Source: Pedobacter yonginensis (GTDB lineage Bacteria > Bacteroidota > Bacteroidia > Sphingobacteriales > Sphingobacteriaceae). From it: a stretch of 64,000 nt of DNA. Location of the stretch: contig NZ_QGNZ01000001.1 of assembly GCF_003173595.1 (NCBI RefSeq), positions 1,178,001-1,242,000 of the forward strand, in the 5' to 3' direction. The first letter of the stretch is position 1, and each line of letters opens with the position of its first letter. A program made the translations under genes and the position numbers. Below the pieces are notes generated by a model. It was not told the origin of the DNA. It made no database searches and saw only the letters and a list, made by a program, of their open reading frames with translations. Positions 18,503 to 25,960 of the stretch are shown piece after piece.

Positions 18503-19660
18503 TCAATTTACGTTATGTTTTGTGGCAACAGATCTTTGATTGGCTTTTTTTGAATGTAATAACGAGAGCAATTGGAAGTATATAAATTTTGGAATGTTGA
18601 CTAGTGATTTGTAAATACGGGGATCGGCAGAGTGATATCTCAATGAAATCCAGAAACCTAAAATAAATAACAAGAAAGCCAATATCCATACCAAAAATAC
18701 AGAAGCACTTAAAAAAATGTTGGCAACAAGACACATGCCAGACAATAAAATAAAGATAAACAAAGGCGGACGTATAATGATTAAGCCAAATAGAAACTGA
18801 TTTAAATTCCAGTTTTTCAAGCCCTTAAACATAATTCCAAATCCGAACTTTGAGTACTTAAACCAGGTGTTTATCCACCTAGAACGTTGGCTAACCAGTT
18901 GTTTAGAATTGCTTGTTTTTTCATCATAAACAATTGCATCCTCAGCAAAGGCAATTCTTTTGTTCATCAATAGAATCTTCGCTTGCAAAACTTTGTCAAA
19001 ACCAGCTCCGGTTAAATCATAATTTTGAAAACAGGCTTGATATAACGCTGTTTTAAAAGCCATTCCTGAACCTGAAAGCGTAGCCGACGAACCGACATTA
19101 AATAAAACCTCTCCATCATAAAAATGATAATATAGATCTCTGGCAGCATCTAAGCAGGCATATGTTGTATTTAAATTCTTGGCATTCCGAATGCCTTGAA
19201 CTGCTTCAAAACCCTTATCGAAATAAACATTAAGCTTATTGATGTATTCTGGATCCGTTAAATTATCACTATCGATAATGGTTAAAATTTCATGCTGGCG
19301 TTTAAAATTAGCTATGGCATAAAGGTGAGATCTGGTATTGCTGGCCAAAGTAGTTTCCGGGCGCAATAATATGATTCTTGGATCATCAAATCTCAAATTT
19401 GAAATGTCACATTTATCTGCAACAATATAAACGAGATAATTTGAATAGTTGAGTTTTAGGATCGATGCAATTGCTGGATGCAATAAATCGGTTTGCTCGT
19501 AAGCGGTAACGATGATGGCATAATCATAATTACTAATGCTTTGAAGGTGTTGGTTCTTTTTCTTTGTGAACCAATAGGCCACAAATAAAATAATGGGCAA
19601 TACAAGATTATACCCAATTAATATTTGAAAAACAAACCATATATAGTGAATCGCTACCAT
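18503..19660 (-). CDS. Membrane-anchored family 2 glycosyltransferase
   Basis: About 385 residues, with the start at ATG 19660 (MVAIHYIWFVFQ) rather than the TTG at 19669. An N-terminal membrane helix precedes the catalytic domain with DYAIIVTAYEQTDLLHPAIASI. Metal-binding IIDSDNLTDP lies near residue 130, and the QxxRW motif is present as SQRSRWINTWFKY. Two or three C-terminal helices follow. This arrangement is typical of processive or semi-processive GT2 enzymes that work at the inner membrane. The small 36-residue gene upstream ends 9 bp before it. Confidence 0.87.
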   Translation of the reverse strand: MVAIHYIWFVFQILIGYNLVLPIILFVAYWFTKKKNQHLQSISNYDYAIIVTAYEQTDLLHPAIASILKLNYSNYLVYIVADKCDISNLRFDDPRIILLRPETTLASNTRSHLYAIANFKRQHEILTIIDSDNLTDPEYINKLNVYFDKGFEAVQGIRNAKNLNTTYACLDAARDLYYHFYDGEVLFNVGSSATLSGSGMAFKTALYQACFQNYDLTGAGFDKVLQAKILLMNKRIAFAEDAIVYDEKTSNSKQLVSQRSRWINTWFKYSKFGFGIMFKGLKNWNLNQFLFGLIIIRPPLFIFILLSGMCLVANIFLSASVFLVWILAFLLFILGFWISLRYHSADPRIYKSLVNIPKFIYFQLLSLLHSKKANQRSVATKHNVN

Positions 19661-19669
19661 GAATATCAA

Positions 19670-19780
19670 TTAATAATTGTCGTTATCCTCCTCAGCAACT
19701 TGATCATAGTATTTATAACCTTTTACAAATGCGAAAATTAAGCAGATGATACCAGGAAGTACAAAAATTTCAAATGGCAT
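19670..19780 (-). CDS. 36-residue single-pass membrane peptide
   Basis: A short frame between the polymerase gene and the GT2 gene, translating to 36 residues with an ATG start at 19780 and a TAA stop. It has a hydrophobic helix (FVLPGIICLIFAFV, residues 6-19), a basic/aromatic KGYKYYDQ segment and an acidic tail (AEEDNDNY). It starts 11 bp after the polymerase stop and ends 9 bp before the next gene, so it fits an operon gene rather than a gap. The function is unknown. An accessory role to the polymerase or the membrane GT2 is inferred from position only. Confidence 0.55.
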   Translation of the reverse strand: MPFEIFVLPGIICLIFAFVKGYKYYDQVAEEDNDNY

Positions 19781-19791
19781 AATTTTCTTTT

Positions 19792-21054
19792 TTAAGACAA
19801 CAATAAACTTTGTTCTTTACGATCTAATTTTGGTGCAATTGCAATAAATACCCATGATAAATACACTACAATGGATGTAGGCATGATATTGATTACTTCA
19901 TTACCATAGCTACAAACCAAAATACCAGCAAAGCCAGCCGTAAGCGCTATCATTTTAATTTTTAGCGCTTGATTCTTAATACGCCATGTAATACCACAGC
20001 ACTTACCCAAAATAAACATCATAATGCAAAACCAAATGGTAAAGCCAACTATACCGTACATGGCCCACACTTTAACATAATAACTATCGGGTTGAACGGT
20101 AGATAAATATTTATCGGAATTATACATTACGCCATTAAATCCGATTACACCTAAGCCACCGCCAAATGGCAAATCTTCCATATAAAGGCGAAGATTTCTT
20201 TGAGTGTTCATTCTAACATTTAACGATGCGTCCTCAGGATTTAATGCTGTTCTGAGTCTGAAAATTTGATAGTTTCCATCTCCAATGTGCGTAAACTTTA
20301 AAACACATAAAAAACTCAAGGCAACAAAACCACCAATTAATATCGCTTTTAAATTCTTGCTTAATAATATGGCCAAGAGCACGCCTGCAACTAAGGCAAA
20401 GAGTGCACCTCTGGTACCCGAAATTAGCATTCCATAAAGATTTAAGAAGGCACAAGCCAGTAACAACAATCTTTTCCAAAGTTTCATGGGTATAAAAGAA
20501 AGTATTAAGGCCATAACCCCAATATGAGCCTGTGCAGCACCAAATTGTCCGGCATCAGAATAGAAAGAAAATACCCTTAACCTCCCCCATAGTAAGTGGG
20601 TGCTCGCATTTTGTATTAAAAATGCTTGTTCTCCTTTGGATAAACCTATGTACAATTGCTTAATGCCATTTAAGGAGGCAAGCGTTGATAAGCCAATGAT
20701 GATGATTAGAAATATGTCAAGATCACGATTGGTTTTAAAAATTAAGAAACCTGCCATAACCATCAACAAGGGGTACAGCGCAGTAGTTCTGATTTCTGCC
20801 AACCATCCAATTGTAGCAGACCCTGGATTAACAATTTCTAAAACACTAATTACGAACCAAAACAAGATCACATAAAGAATGTCTTGTTTTAAATCCTTCC
20901 AATCGTCGCCCGATGATTTTATTGTAGCTGCAATAAATATTAAAACTAAAAAAACTTCAATAAAAATTCCAACAGGAATCCCCCCGATTTCTCGGGCAAT
21001 GATCCCATACAGAAAACAATATGCAACTAGCGTATAAAGTAAAATTCTATGCAT
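19792..21054 (-). CDS. Wzy/O-antigen-ligase-type polysaccharide polymerase
   Basis: A 420-residue integral membrane protein with 11-12 hydrophobic helices. The long central loop has RLRVFSFYSDAGQFGAAQAHIG and then GTRGALFALVAGVLLAI, features of the Wzy_C/O-antigen ligase family, with a later periplasmic loop containing FGGGLGVIGFNG. It would polymerise repeat units delivered by the flippase, with chain length set by the Wzz-like protein encoded just upstream. It may belong to the Sphingobacteriaceae 'exosortase Y-associated Wzy-like' group, but I cannot confirm this. Confidence 0.83.
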   Translation of the reverse strand: MHRILLYTLVAYCFLYGIIAREIGGIPVGIFIEVFLVLIFIAATIKSSGDDWKDLKQDILYVILFWFVISVLEIVNPGSATIGWLAEIRTTALYPLLMVMAGFLIFKTNRDLDIFLIIIIGLSTLASLNGIKQLYIGLSKGEQAFLIQNASTHLLWGRLRVFSFYSDAGQFGAAQAHIGVMALILSFIPMKLWKRLLLLACAFLNLYGMLISGTRGALFALVAGVLLAILLSKNLKAILIGGFVALSFLCVLKFTHIGDGNYQIFRLRTALNPEDASLNVRMNTQRNLRLYMEDLPFGGGLGVIGFNGVMYNSDKYLSTVQPDSYYVKVWAMYGIVGFTIWFCIMMFILGKCCGITWRIKNQALKIKMIALTAGFAGILVCSYGNEVINIMPTSIVVYLSWVFIAIAPKLDRKEQSLLLS

Positions 21055-21107
21055 GCTGATTTAAGAAGTTTTTTTCTTCATCATAGAGGTTAACAAGCCG
21101 ATTTTCA

Positions 21108-23246
21108 TTACTTGGAATTGGCCACTTTATTCAAAATCCAACCAGAGAAATCTGGTAATTCTTTTACATATTCAACAAGCTTCATATCCGTACTGGCCAT
21201 TGACTTTCCTGATTCAAATACCGCTATATTTTTTTCAGTAAACAGTAACCACTCTTTAGCAATATTAATATCTCTTAAACTGTTAACATCAACTAAAATG
21301 ATATCAAACTCTTTTCTCAATACCTCAAAGCCACCTTTTAAACTTTCCATACTTTGGCTTTCTAAAAGTGAACTTCTTGCCGTATTTTTATTCATTACTG
21401 TGATCAAATCTTCAGTTTGAATCTGCTTTTTAATTAAAAAGGTTTGAAAATTCTGATTGGTAGCCAACTGTTTGCTTTGCGCTTGTACCACAGGTAATTC
21501 ATCTGCTATTAGCAAAACTTTTTTACCTATTGCGGCAAATGCGTAGGCTAAGCTGTAGCCAACTAATGTTTTTCCTTCGCCTGAGCCTAAACTGGTGATA
21601 CCGACAATTTTACTATCGTCTTTTTCAAGCTGTTTGGTAATTTCAAACCGAATTGATCTTAATAAATCGCGATAAACTTCATAATTCAAATTATCACTTT
21701 TATCATTCCAGATATCGCGGATGTTTCGTTCATCTCCTTCAATTTTATTGAGAATACCGATCGATTTTGATTTCGTTAGTTTTTCTAACTGCTGTACAGT
21801 TGTAATGGAGCTATCTGACATAAACAACAGAAAAAGTGCAGATAAACACAAAGCGAAGCTACCTATGCCCGATCCCGCCAGATATAAAATCTTTTTTGAT
21901 GGTAAAGGATTTCCTGGTAAGCCAGGTTCTTCAATTTGTAGGTGCAAGCCTAAATTCTGATCTGTTTTACTTTGGTTATATTGCTCTAAAGCGGCTGTGT
22001 AGTCTTTCGTAGCTAAATCTGCATCCCTTTCATAATTGGAAATGTCTGCATCAAAAGGAACCATACTGCTGTATCTAGCCCTCAAAACAGATAACTCTGA
22101 ATTAATTGAGTTCAAGCTGCTTTTAGCTTGTTGCATGGCAATCTCCAAATTAATTTTCTGTTGAACAAGTGCCTGCTTTGAAGCTCGTGGATCTAATACA
22201 TTTTGATCCTCATTATCGGCGCTTCTGGAGCTAATTATTCTATTTAAAGAGTCAATTTTTTTCTGATCTGATGCTTTAAAGCCCCCATCAACGTAGGCAT
22301 CACTTGCAATTTTAAGTTGTCTCTTTAAATTGATGATCTCACGATTATCAGCTCTGCTGCTTCCTCCAATAAAGGCATCGCTCCCTCTTAATTTTGCTTC
22401 AATGGTAGCAATTGCCCCTTGGTTGGATTGCATTTGCCTTATCGCATCTGTTCGTTGTGCTTCATATTGAGAAATTTGACCATAAACAGTTGCTGATTGT
22501 TCATTCAAATTGAGTACACCCTTATTCCTCTTAAATGAAGACAATGCAGTGTTTTTTTCATTCATCACCAATTCTTTGGCCTTCAGTAAAGAATCCAACA
22601 AAACAATCGAATTGGTTTGATTGATATTGACATCGGCACTGTAATTACTAATAAATTCACTAGCAAGGGTATTCACTACATATGCTGAAAGATCTGGATC
22701 TTCTGAGATAAATTCAACGTTGATGTAATCACTGTTATCCGCATGCGTAACGCTCAATTTTTTTAGTAAATCCTCTTCACCATAGCCCATTGAGCCAACA
22801 ATATCGTACAGCTTGTACTTGCCCTTGTTATCACCTAAGGTTAAAATTGATTTTGTAGCCAATTTCTCTTTAAGCACTTGGATAACTTCTTGCTTAGCAG
22901 TTGCATTTAGGGAATCGATTTTCTTACTGTAAGGTCTAAAGGTTTTTTTTGGCTGCTCCAAGTCGTGCAGGATCAAATTATAGGATAGAATATTGATGAT
23001 TTTCTTCATCCTAAACTTTTCCATAATGCTGCTAAACTGCTGGCTTACTTTAAAGAAATCGACGTTTTCCGTGCTGATAACTTTTTTAGAAGGATCCAAA
23101 ATCCCTGTTGAGATTTGAACTTCAGAAGCGTATTGTTTAGGTAATTTTTGTACTAAAAAGTAGGTTATTGTTACAGCAATAATGGGTACTAAAATTAGAA
23201 CCCATTTATATTTATTAACCAGCTTTAAAAAAGACTTAATATCCAT
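21108..23246 (-). CDS. Wzz/GumC-type polysaccharide co-polymerase with degenerate BY-kinase domain
   Basis: 712 residues. An N-terminal transmembrane helix (WVLILVPIIAVTITYFLV, about 15-32) starts the Wzz domain. A long periplasmic coiled-coil region follows, then a second helix near residues 455-480 after PGLPGNPLPSKK, the usual Pro-rich motif. The cytoplasmic domain has a Walker A-like GSGEGKT (554-560), LLIADELP at the Walker A' position and ILVDVN at Walker B. The C-terminus ends DFSGWILNKVANSK, with no tyrosine cluster. Walker A' lacks the usual DxD, so kinase activity is doubtful. It controls chain length and export of the polysaccharide. Confidence 0.88.
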   Translation of the reverse strand: MDIKSFLKLVNKYKWVLILVPIIAVTITYFLVQKLPKQYASEVQISTGILDPSKKVISTENVDFFKVSQQFSSIMEKFRMKKIINILSYNLILHDLEQPKKTFRPYSKKIDSLNATAKQEVIQVLKEKLATKSILTLGDNKGKYKLYDIVGSMGYGEEDLLKKLSVTHADNSDYINVEFISEDPDLSAYVVNTLASEFISNYSADVNINQTNSIVLLDSLLKAKELVMNEKNTALSSFKRNKGVLNLNEQSATVYGQISQYEAQRTDAIRQMQSNQGAIATIEAKLRGSDAFIGGSSRADNREIINLKRQLKIASDAYVDGGFKASDQKKIDSLNRIISSRSADNEDQNVLDPRASKQALVQQKINLEIAMQQAKSSLNSINSELSVLRARYSSMVPFDADISNYERDADLATKDYTAALEQYNQSKTDQNLGLHLQIEEPGLPGNPLPSKKILYLAGSGIGSFALCLSALFLLFMSDSSITTVQQLEKLTKSKSIGILNKIEGDERNIRDIWNDKSDNLNYEVYRDLLRSIRFEITKQLEKDDSKIVGITSLGSGEGKTLVGYSLAYAFAAIGKKVLLIADELPVVQAQSKQLATNQNFQTFLIKKQIQTEDLITVMNKNTARSSLLESQSMESLKGGFEVLRKEFDIILVDVNSLRDINIAKEWLLFTEKNIAVFESGKSMASTDMKLVEYVKELPDFSGWILNKVANSK

Positions 23247-23264
23247 CTATACTAATTGACTGTA

Positions 23265-23945
23265 TTATTTAATATCAGAAAGTTTTTGACCTACAATCTC
23301 CTCTAAAAGATCTTTTGCTCTTAAATAGTTTGCTTCAGCTTGAATTTTTGAAGTAAAAGCATTGGTTTGGATGATTCTAGATTGGTTATAAGCTTCCAAG
23401 GTAATTTCACCTTTTTCAAATCTATTTCGCAAACTCTCGGCTACACTCTTACTGTCTTGAGCGCTTTGGGTAAAAATTTTAAGTGCTGCAATTTGTTGAA
23501 TATAATCGTAGTATCTTTTTTTCACCTCTAACGTTACTTGGATTTCATTATCCTTTTGCTCTAGCTGGGCTACTTTGTAATCGTATTTGGCTTTTTTGGC
23601 TTGAAATGGCTTTTGCAAATAAGCACCAAGATTAAGGTTAATTCCAAATTGAAATCCGTTTACATTGTAAGGATTTAAGGGATCAATTACCGTTTTTCCC
23701 GTAGGTCTGTAAAAATACGATCCACTAAAAGGGTCCAAATAAGATACTGCTGCTATTGGAATTGCGGTTTTAATGCTTTCGGTTTTGGCGTCTAGAATTT
23801 TGATTTTAGTATAATTTTGTTTTGCTAAATCAATGTATTTTTCTAGATCTGCATATTTAATCTCAGGGATTATTGATTCTTGAGCGTAAGACTCTACACT
23901 TAAAAGCATCAGAGCAGTTAAAGCGATTTTGAATAGATTTTTCAT
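23265..23945 (-). CDS. Short TolC/OEP-family-like outer membrane protein
   Basis: 226 residues with a cleavable signal (KIALTALMLLSVESYAQES). The mature part has two long helical stretches (YADLEKYIDLAKQNYTKIKIL and the KAKYDYKVAQLEQKDNEIQVTLEVKKRYYDYIQ region) with a short beta-like Tyr/Pro segment between them, which looks like one OEP repeat. Full TolC proteins have two repeats and about 430-480 residues, so this is about half length. It lies 18 bp upstream of the co-polymerase gene and probably helps link the inner and outer membrane during export. Confidence 0.72.
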   Translation of the reverse strand: MKNLFKIALTALMLLSVESYAQESIIPEIKYADLEKYIDLAKQNYTKIKILDAKTESIKTAIPIAAVSYLDPFSGSYFYRPTGKTVIDPLNPYNVNGFQFGINLNLGAYLQKPFQAKKAKYDYKVAQLEQKDNEIQVTLEVKKRYYDYIQQIAALKIFTQSAQDSKSVAESLRNRFEKGEITLEAYNQSRIIQTNAFTSKIQAEANYLRAKDLLEEIVGQKLSDIK

Positions 23946-23986
23946 TAATTAATAATAGGGATTAAAAGATTGTTAAGATGAATTCT

Positions 23987-23994
23987 CAAATATA
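23987..23994 (-). promoter_or_regulatory. Candidate -7 box for the export operon
   Basis: TATATTTG on the minus strand matches the Bacteroidota TANNTTTG -7 element and lies 41 bp upstream of the ATG at 23945. No good TTG element was found 19 bp upstream, so the assignment is tentative. It would drive the TolC-like, co-polymerase and polymerase genes. Confidence 0.4.
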
Positions 23995-24136
23995 CAATTA
24001 AACTTCTTCTTTTTGAATTTAGGTTAAAAAAGTTTAAATAATTATCTTCAGCGCTCCAAAATCCGATGTGACTTGAGGAATAAATTTATTCGGCTTTCGC
24101 TGAGGTTATTACATCCGTAAATCAATCAATAATAAG

Positions 24137-25288
24137 CTATGTTTTGAAGATGTTATTTAAACAAACTTCCAACTTAGGTATTGATACATAAATATTTTCA
24201 ATAGATCCATCTCGAAAACTTACGTTTACATCTGGCGTGCCTTCATAATAAGCCGAATAGTCCATTTGCATCAAATTGGCTAGATAAGCAAAGTAATCAG
24301 GCACATAATTGCTGGAAAACAATTCAAATAAGTGCGCATGAGGCGAACACCATATAATATTTGCAAATGAAGCGCCATGAGGACCAATTACAAATGACGC
24401 ATTACTGTAAATGGAAATCTGTTCTTTAACAGATCTTTTTTTATCTTCTACAATTTCGAAATTGAATTTTTTAAGCAAGGTAATTAATTCAGCCTCGTTT
24501 ATAATTTTTCTTCTTCCAGCACGGCTTATGTAAACTCTTTTGGCTTCTGTCTTTTCAATTTGATGATTTTTTTTAATTAGGTTTTTCATGGTTTGAATAT
24601 CCTCCAAATTGGGATGCCAACTGGTGCCGTTTGCCATAAGCACTTGGGGAGATATCAATTTGTACTTCTGACTGTCCATTAATTTCTCAGGCATTAACCC
24701 GAAAAGTTCTAAGTATTCAGTTTCGTAGCTACCGCCAAAAAGAGCATAAGAAACGTATGTAGTTGAGCGGTCAATCTGTGGAAGAGCCTGAACAATACGA
24801 GCTATTTTTACGGCAACAAAAAACAGATAATCGTAATAGCCATAGTAGCCATACTCATCCTGGTTATGACTAAACGGCGCAATAACTGTAGCTACAGCAA
24901 TGGTTTCCCTATTGTCATTATCATAAACATCTTTATAAAAACCACTGTGATCTCGATGAGTTAACATTACTTTATTTCCGATGATTACTGAGCCGAACTT
25001 AGAAAGATAGGCCTTAACTTTAGGGTTAGTGTAATTCCAAACATATAAATGGTCAGTAGAAATCTTAAGATCTTTAAAAATATACTTTAAATGGTCTGAA
25101 CAATCCATCACATTTGGCAGCGCATATTCTTTTCCCAGAGCTATTTTTATCAAAAATGGTTTTAGAAAAGTGAATGTCTGCTCGGCATCTAAAACATTGT
25201 ATCCTTTTAGTTTAATGCGCAGATCTTTCAGATGAGCGTAGACCGCACCAAAGCCCAAAACTTTGGCTATTTTTTTTAAATAGGGCAT
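24137..25288 (-). CDS. Family 61 glycosyltransferase (DUF563)
   Basis: About 383 residues, starting at ATG 25288 (MPYLKKIAKVLG); the preceding TTG start is less likely. The C-terminal half holds the family signature: VYISRAGRRKIINEAELITL, then FEIVEDKKRSVKEQISIYSNA and VIGPHGASFANIIWC. The GPHGA block is diagnostic for DUF563/GT61. Members transfer xylose, GlcNAc or similar sugars in capsule and lipo-oligosaccharide synthesis. It has its own upstream spacing and is probably the first gene of a transcript separated from the export operon by about 190 bp. Confidence 0.87.
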   Translation of the reverse strand: MPYLKKIAKVLGFGAVYAHLKDLRIKLKGYNVLDAEQTFTFLKPFLIKIALGKEYALPNVMDCSDHLKYIFKDLKISTDHLYVWNYTNPKVKAYLSKFGSVIIGNKVMLTHRDHSGFYKDVYDNDNRETIAVATVIAPFSHNQDEYGYYGYYDYLFFVAVKIARIVQALPQIDRSTTYVSYALFGGSYETEYLELFGLMPEKLMDSQKYKLISPQVLMANGTSWHPNLEDIQTMKNLIKKNHQIEKTEAKRVYISRAGRRKIINEAELITLLKKFNFEIVEDKKRSVKEQISIYSNASFVIGPHGASFANIIWCSPHAHLFELFSSNYVPDYFAYLANLMQMDYSAYYEGTPDVNVSFRDGSIENIYVSIPKLEVCLNNIFKT

Positions 25289-25437
25289 ATACAACTGTAA
25301 TACAATAATTTAATAGTAGGGTTGATGACGAAGGTAAGGATTATGACTAGAATATTTGCTTGACTAATACCCAGAAAAGGAAATTTAATTAGCCTAAATT
25401 TATTGCGGTTATTTTTTGATTAACCAAAGAGCCTGAC

Positions 25438-25471
25438 ACAAAAAAACCCTCTAAATTTTCATCTAGAGGGC
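25438..25471 (-). terminator. Rho-independent terminator of the tRNA operon
   Basis: On the minus strand GCCCTCT...AGAGGG forms a hairpin (25447-25470 on the plus strand reads CCCTCTAAATTTTCATCTAGAGGG in two arms around the loop) followed directly by a run of seven or more T. It sits 28 bp beyond the second tRNA-Pro and fits the end of the tRNA transcript. Confidence 0.88.
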
Positions 25472-25497
25472 TTATTCTTCAATCTTTCGATTTGATG

Positions 25498-25571
25498 TCG
25501 GGATGGCAGGATTCGAACCTACGACCTCCTGCTCCCAAAGCAGGCGCGATACCGGGCTACGCTACATCCCG
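25498..25571 (-). tRNA. tRNA-Pro (anticodon TGG), distal copy
   Basis: 74 nt on the minus strand. The 7-bp acceptor stem CGGGATG/CATCCCG has discriminator A. The D-arm is AGCGTAGCCCGGT, the anticodon stem-loop CCTGC-TTTGGGA-GCAGG has TGG, and the T-arm contains GGTTCGAATCC. CCA is not encoded. It reads UGG, the wobble-general proline anticodon. The sequence is identical to the copy 126 bp upstream. Confidence 0.97.
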
Positions 25572-25623
25572 AACTTTGGTATCACCTTTTTTTAATCCTT
25601 TTGTAAAGTGGATTGAACTTTTG

Positions 25624-25697
25624 TCGGGATGGCAGGATTCGAACCTACGACCTCCTGCTCCCAAAGCAGGCGCGATACCGGGCTACGCTACATCCCG
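25624..25697 (-). tRNA. tRNA-Pro (anticodon TGG), proximal copy
   Basis: 74 nt on the minus strand, the same in every visible position as the distal tRNA-Pro: acceptor CGGGATG, anticodon TGG, T-loop TTCGAAT. The spacers after the two copies are also similar (AACTT(T)GGTATCnCC followed by seven T), indicating tandem duplication of a unit of about 126 bp. Confidence 0.97.
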
Positions 25698-25790
25698 AAC
25701 TTGGTATCTCCTTTTTTTACCCTCTTTCGAAGGGATTGCAAAGTAACGGTTTTAAAATGATAAATCCGAGTAATTTTGCCAATTTATTTT

Positions 25791-25878
<88 letters not shown>

Positions 25879-25920
25879 TTTTTTCTTTAAAACTCGTCAT
25901 CCGACTTGTTTTTCGGTGTG

Positions 25921-25950
25921 CAAATATAGTAAAACAACCTATTCTGCAAA
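25921..25950 (-). promoter_or_regulatory. Promoter of the tRNA-Ser-Pro-Pro operon
   Basis: On the minus strand TTTG (25950-25947), 18 bp, then TATATTTG (25928-25921). This is an excellent match to the Bacteroidota housekeeping sigma consensus TTTG-N19-TANNTTTG. Transcription would start near 25914, about 36 bp before the tRNA-Ser 5' end. Confidence 0.75.
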
Positions 25951-25960
25951 AAAAATTTTA

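Noticed and set aside
1..25288. Exosortase/PEP-CTERM-type sorting system
   Set aside because: The Wzy-like, GT and small membrane genes resemble loci that often hold an exosortase, but no exosortase gene or sorting-signal protein is seen in this window.
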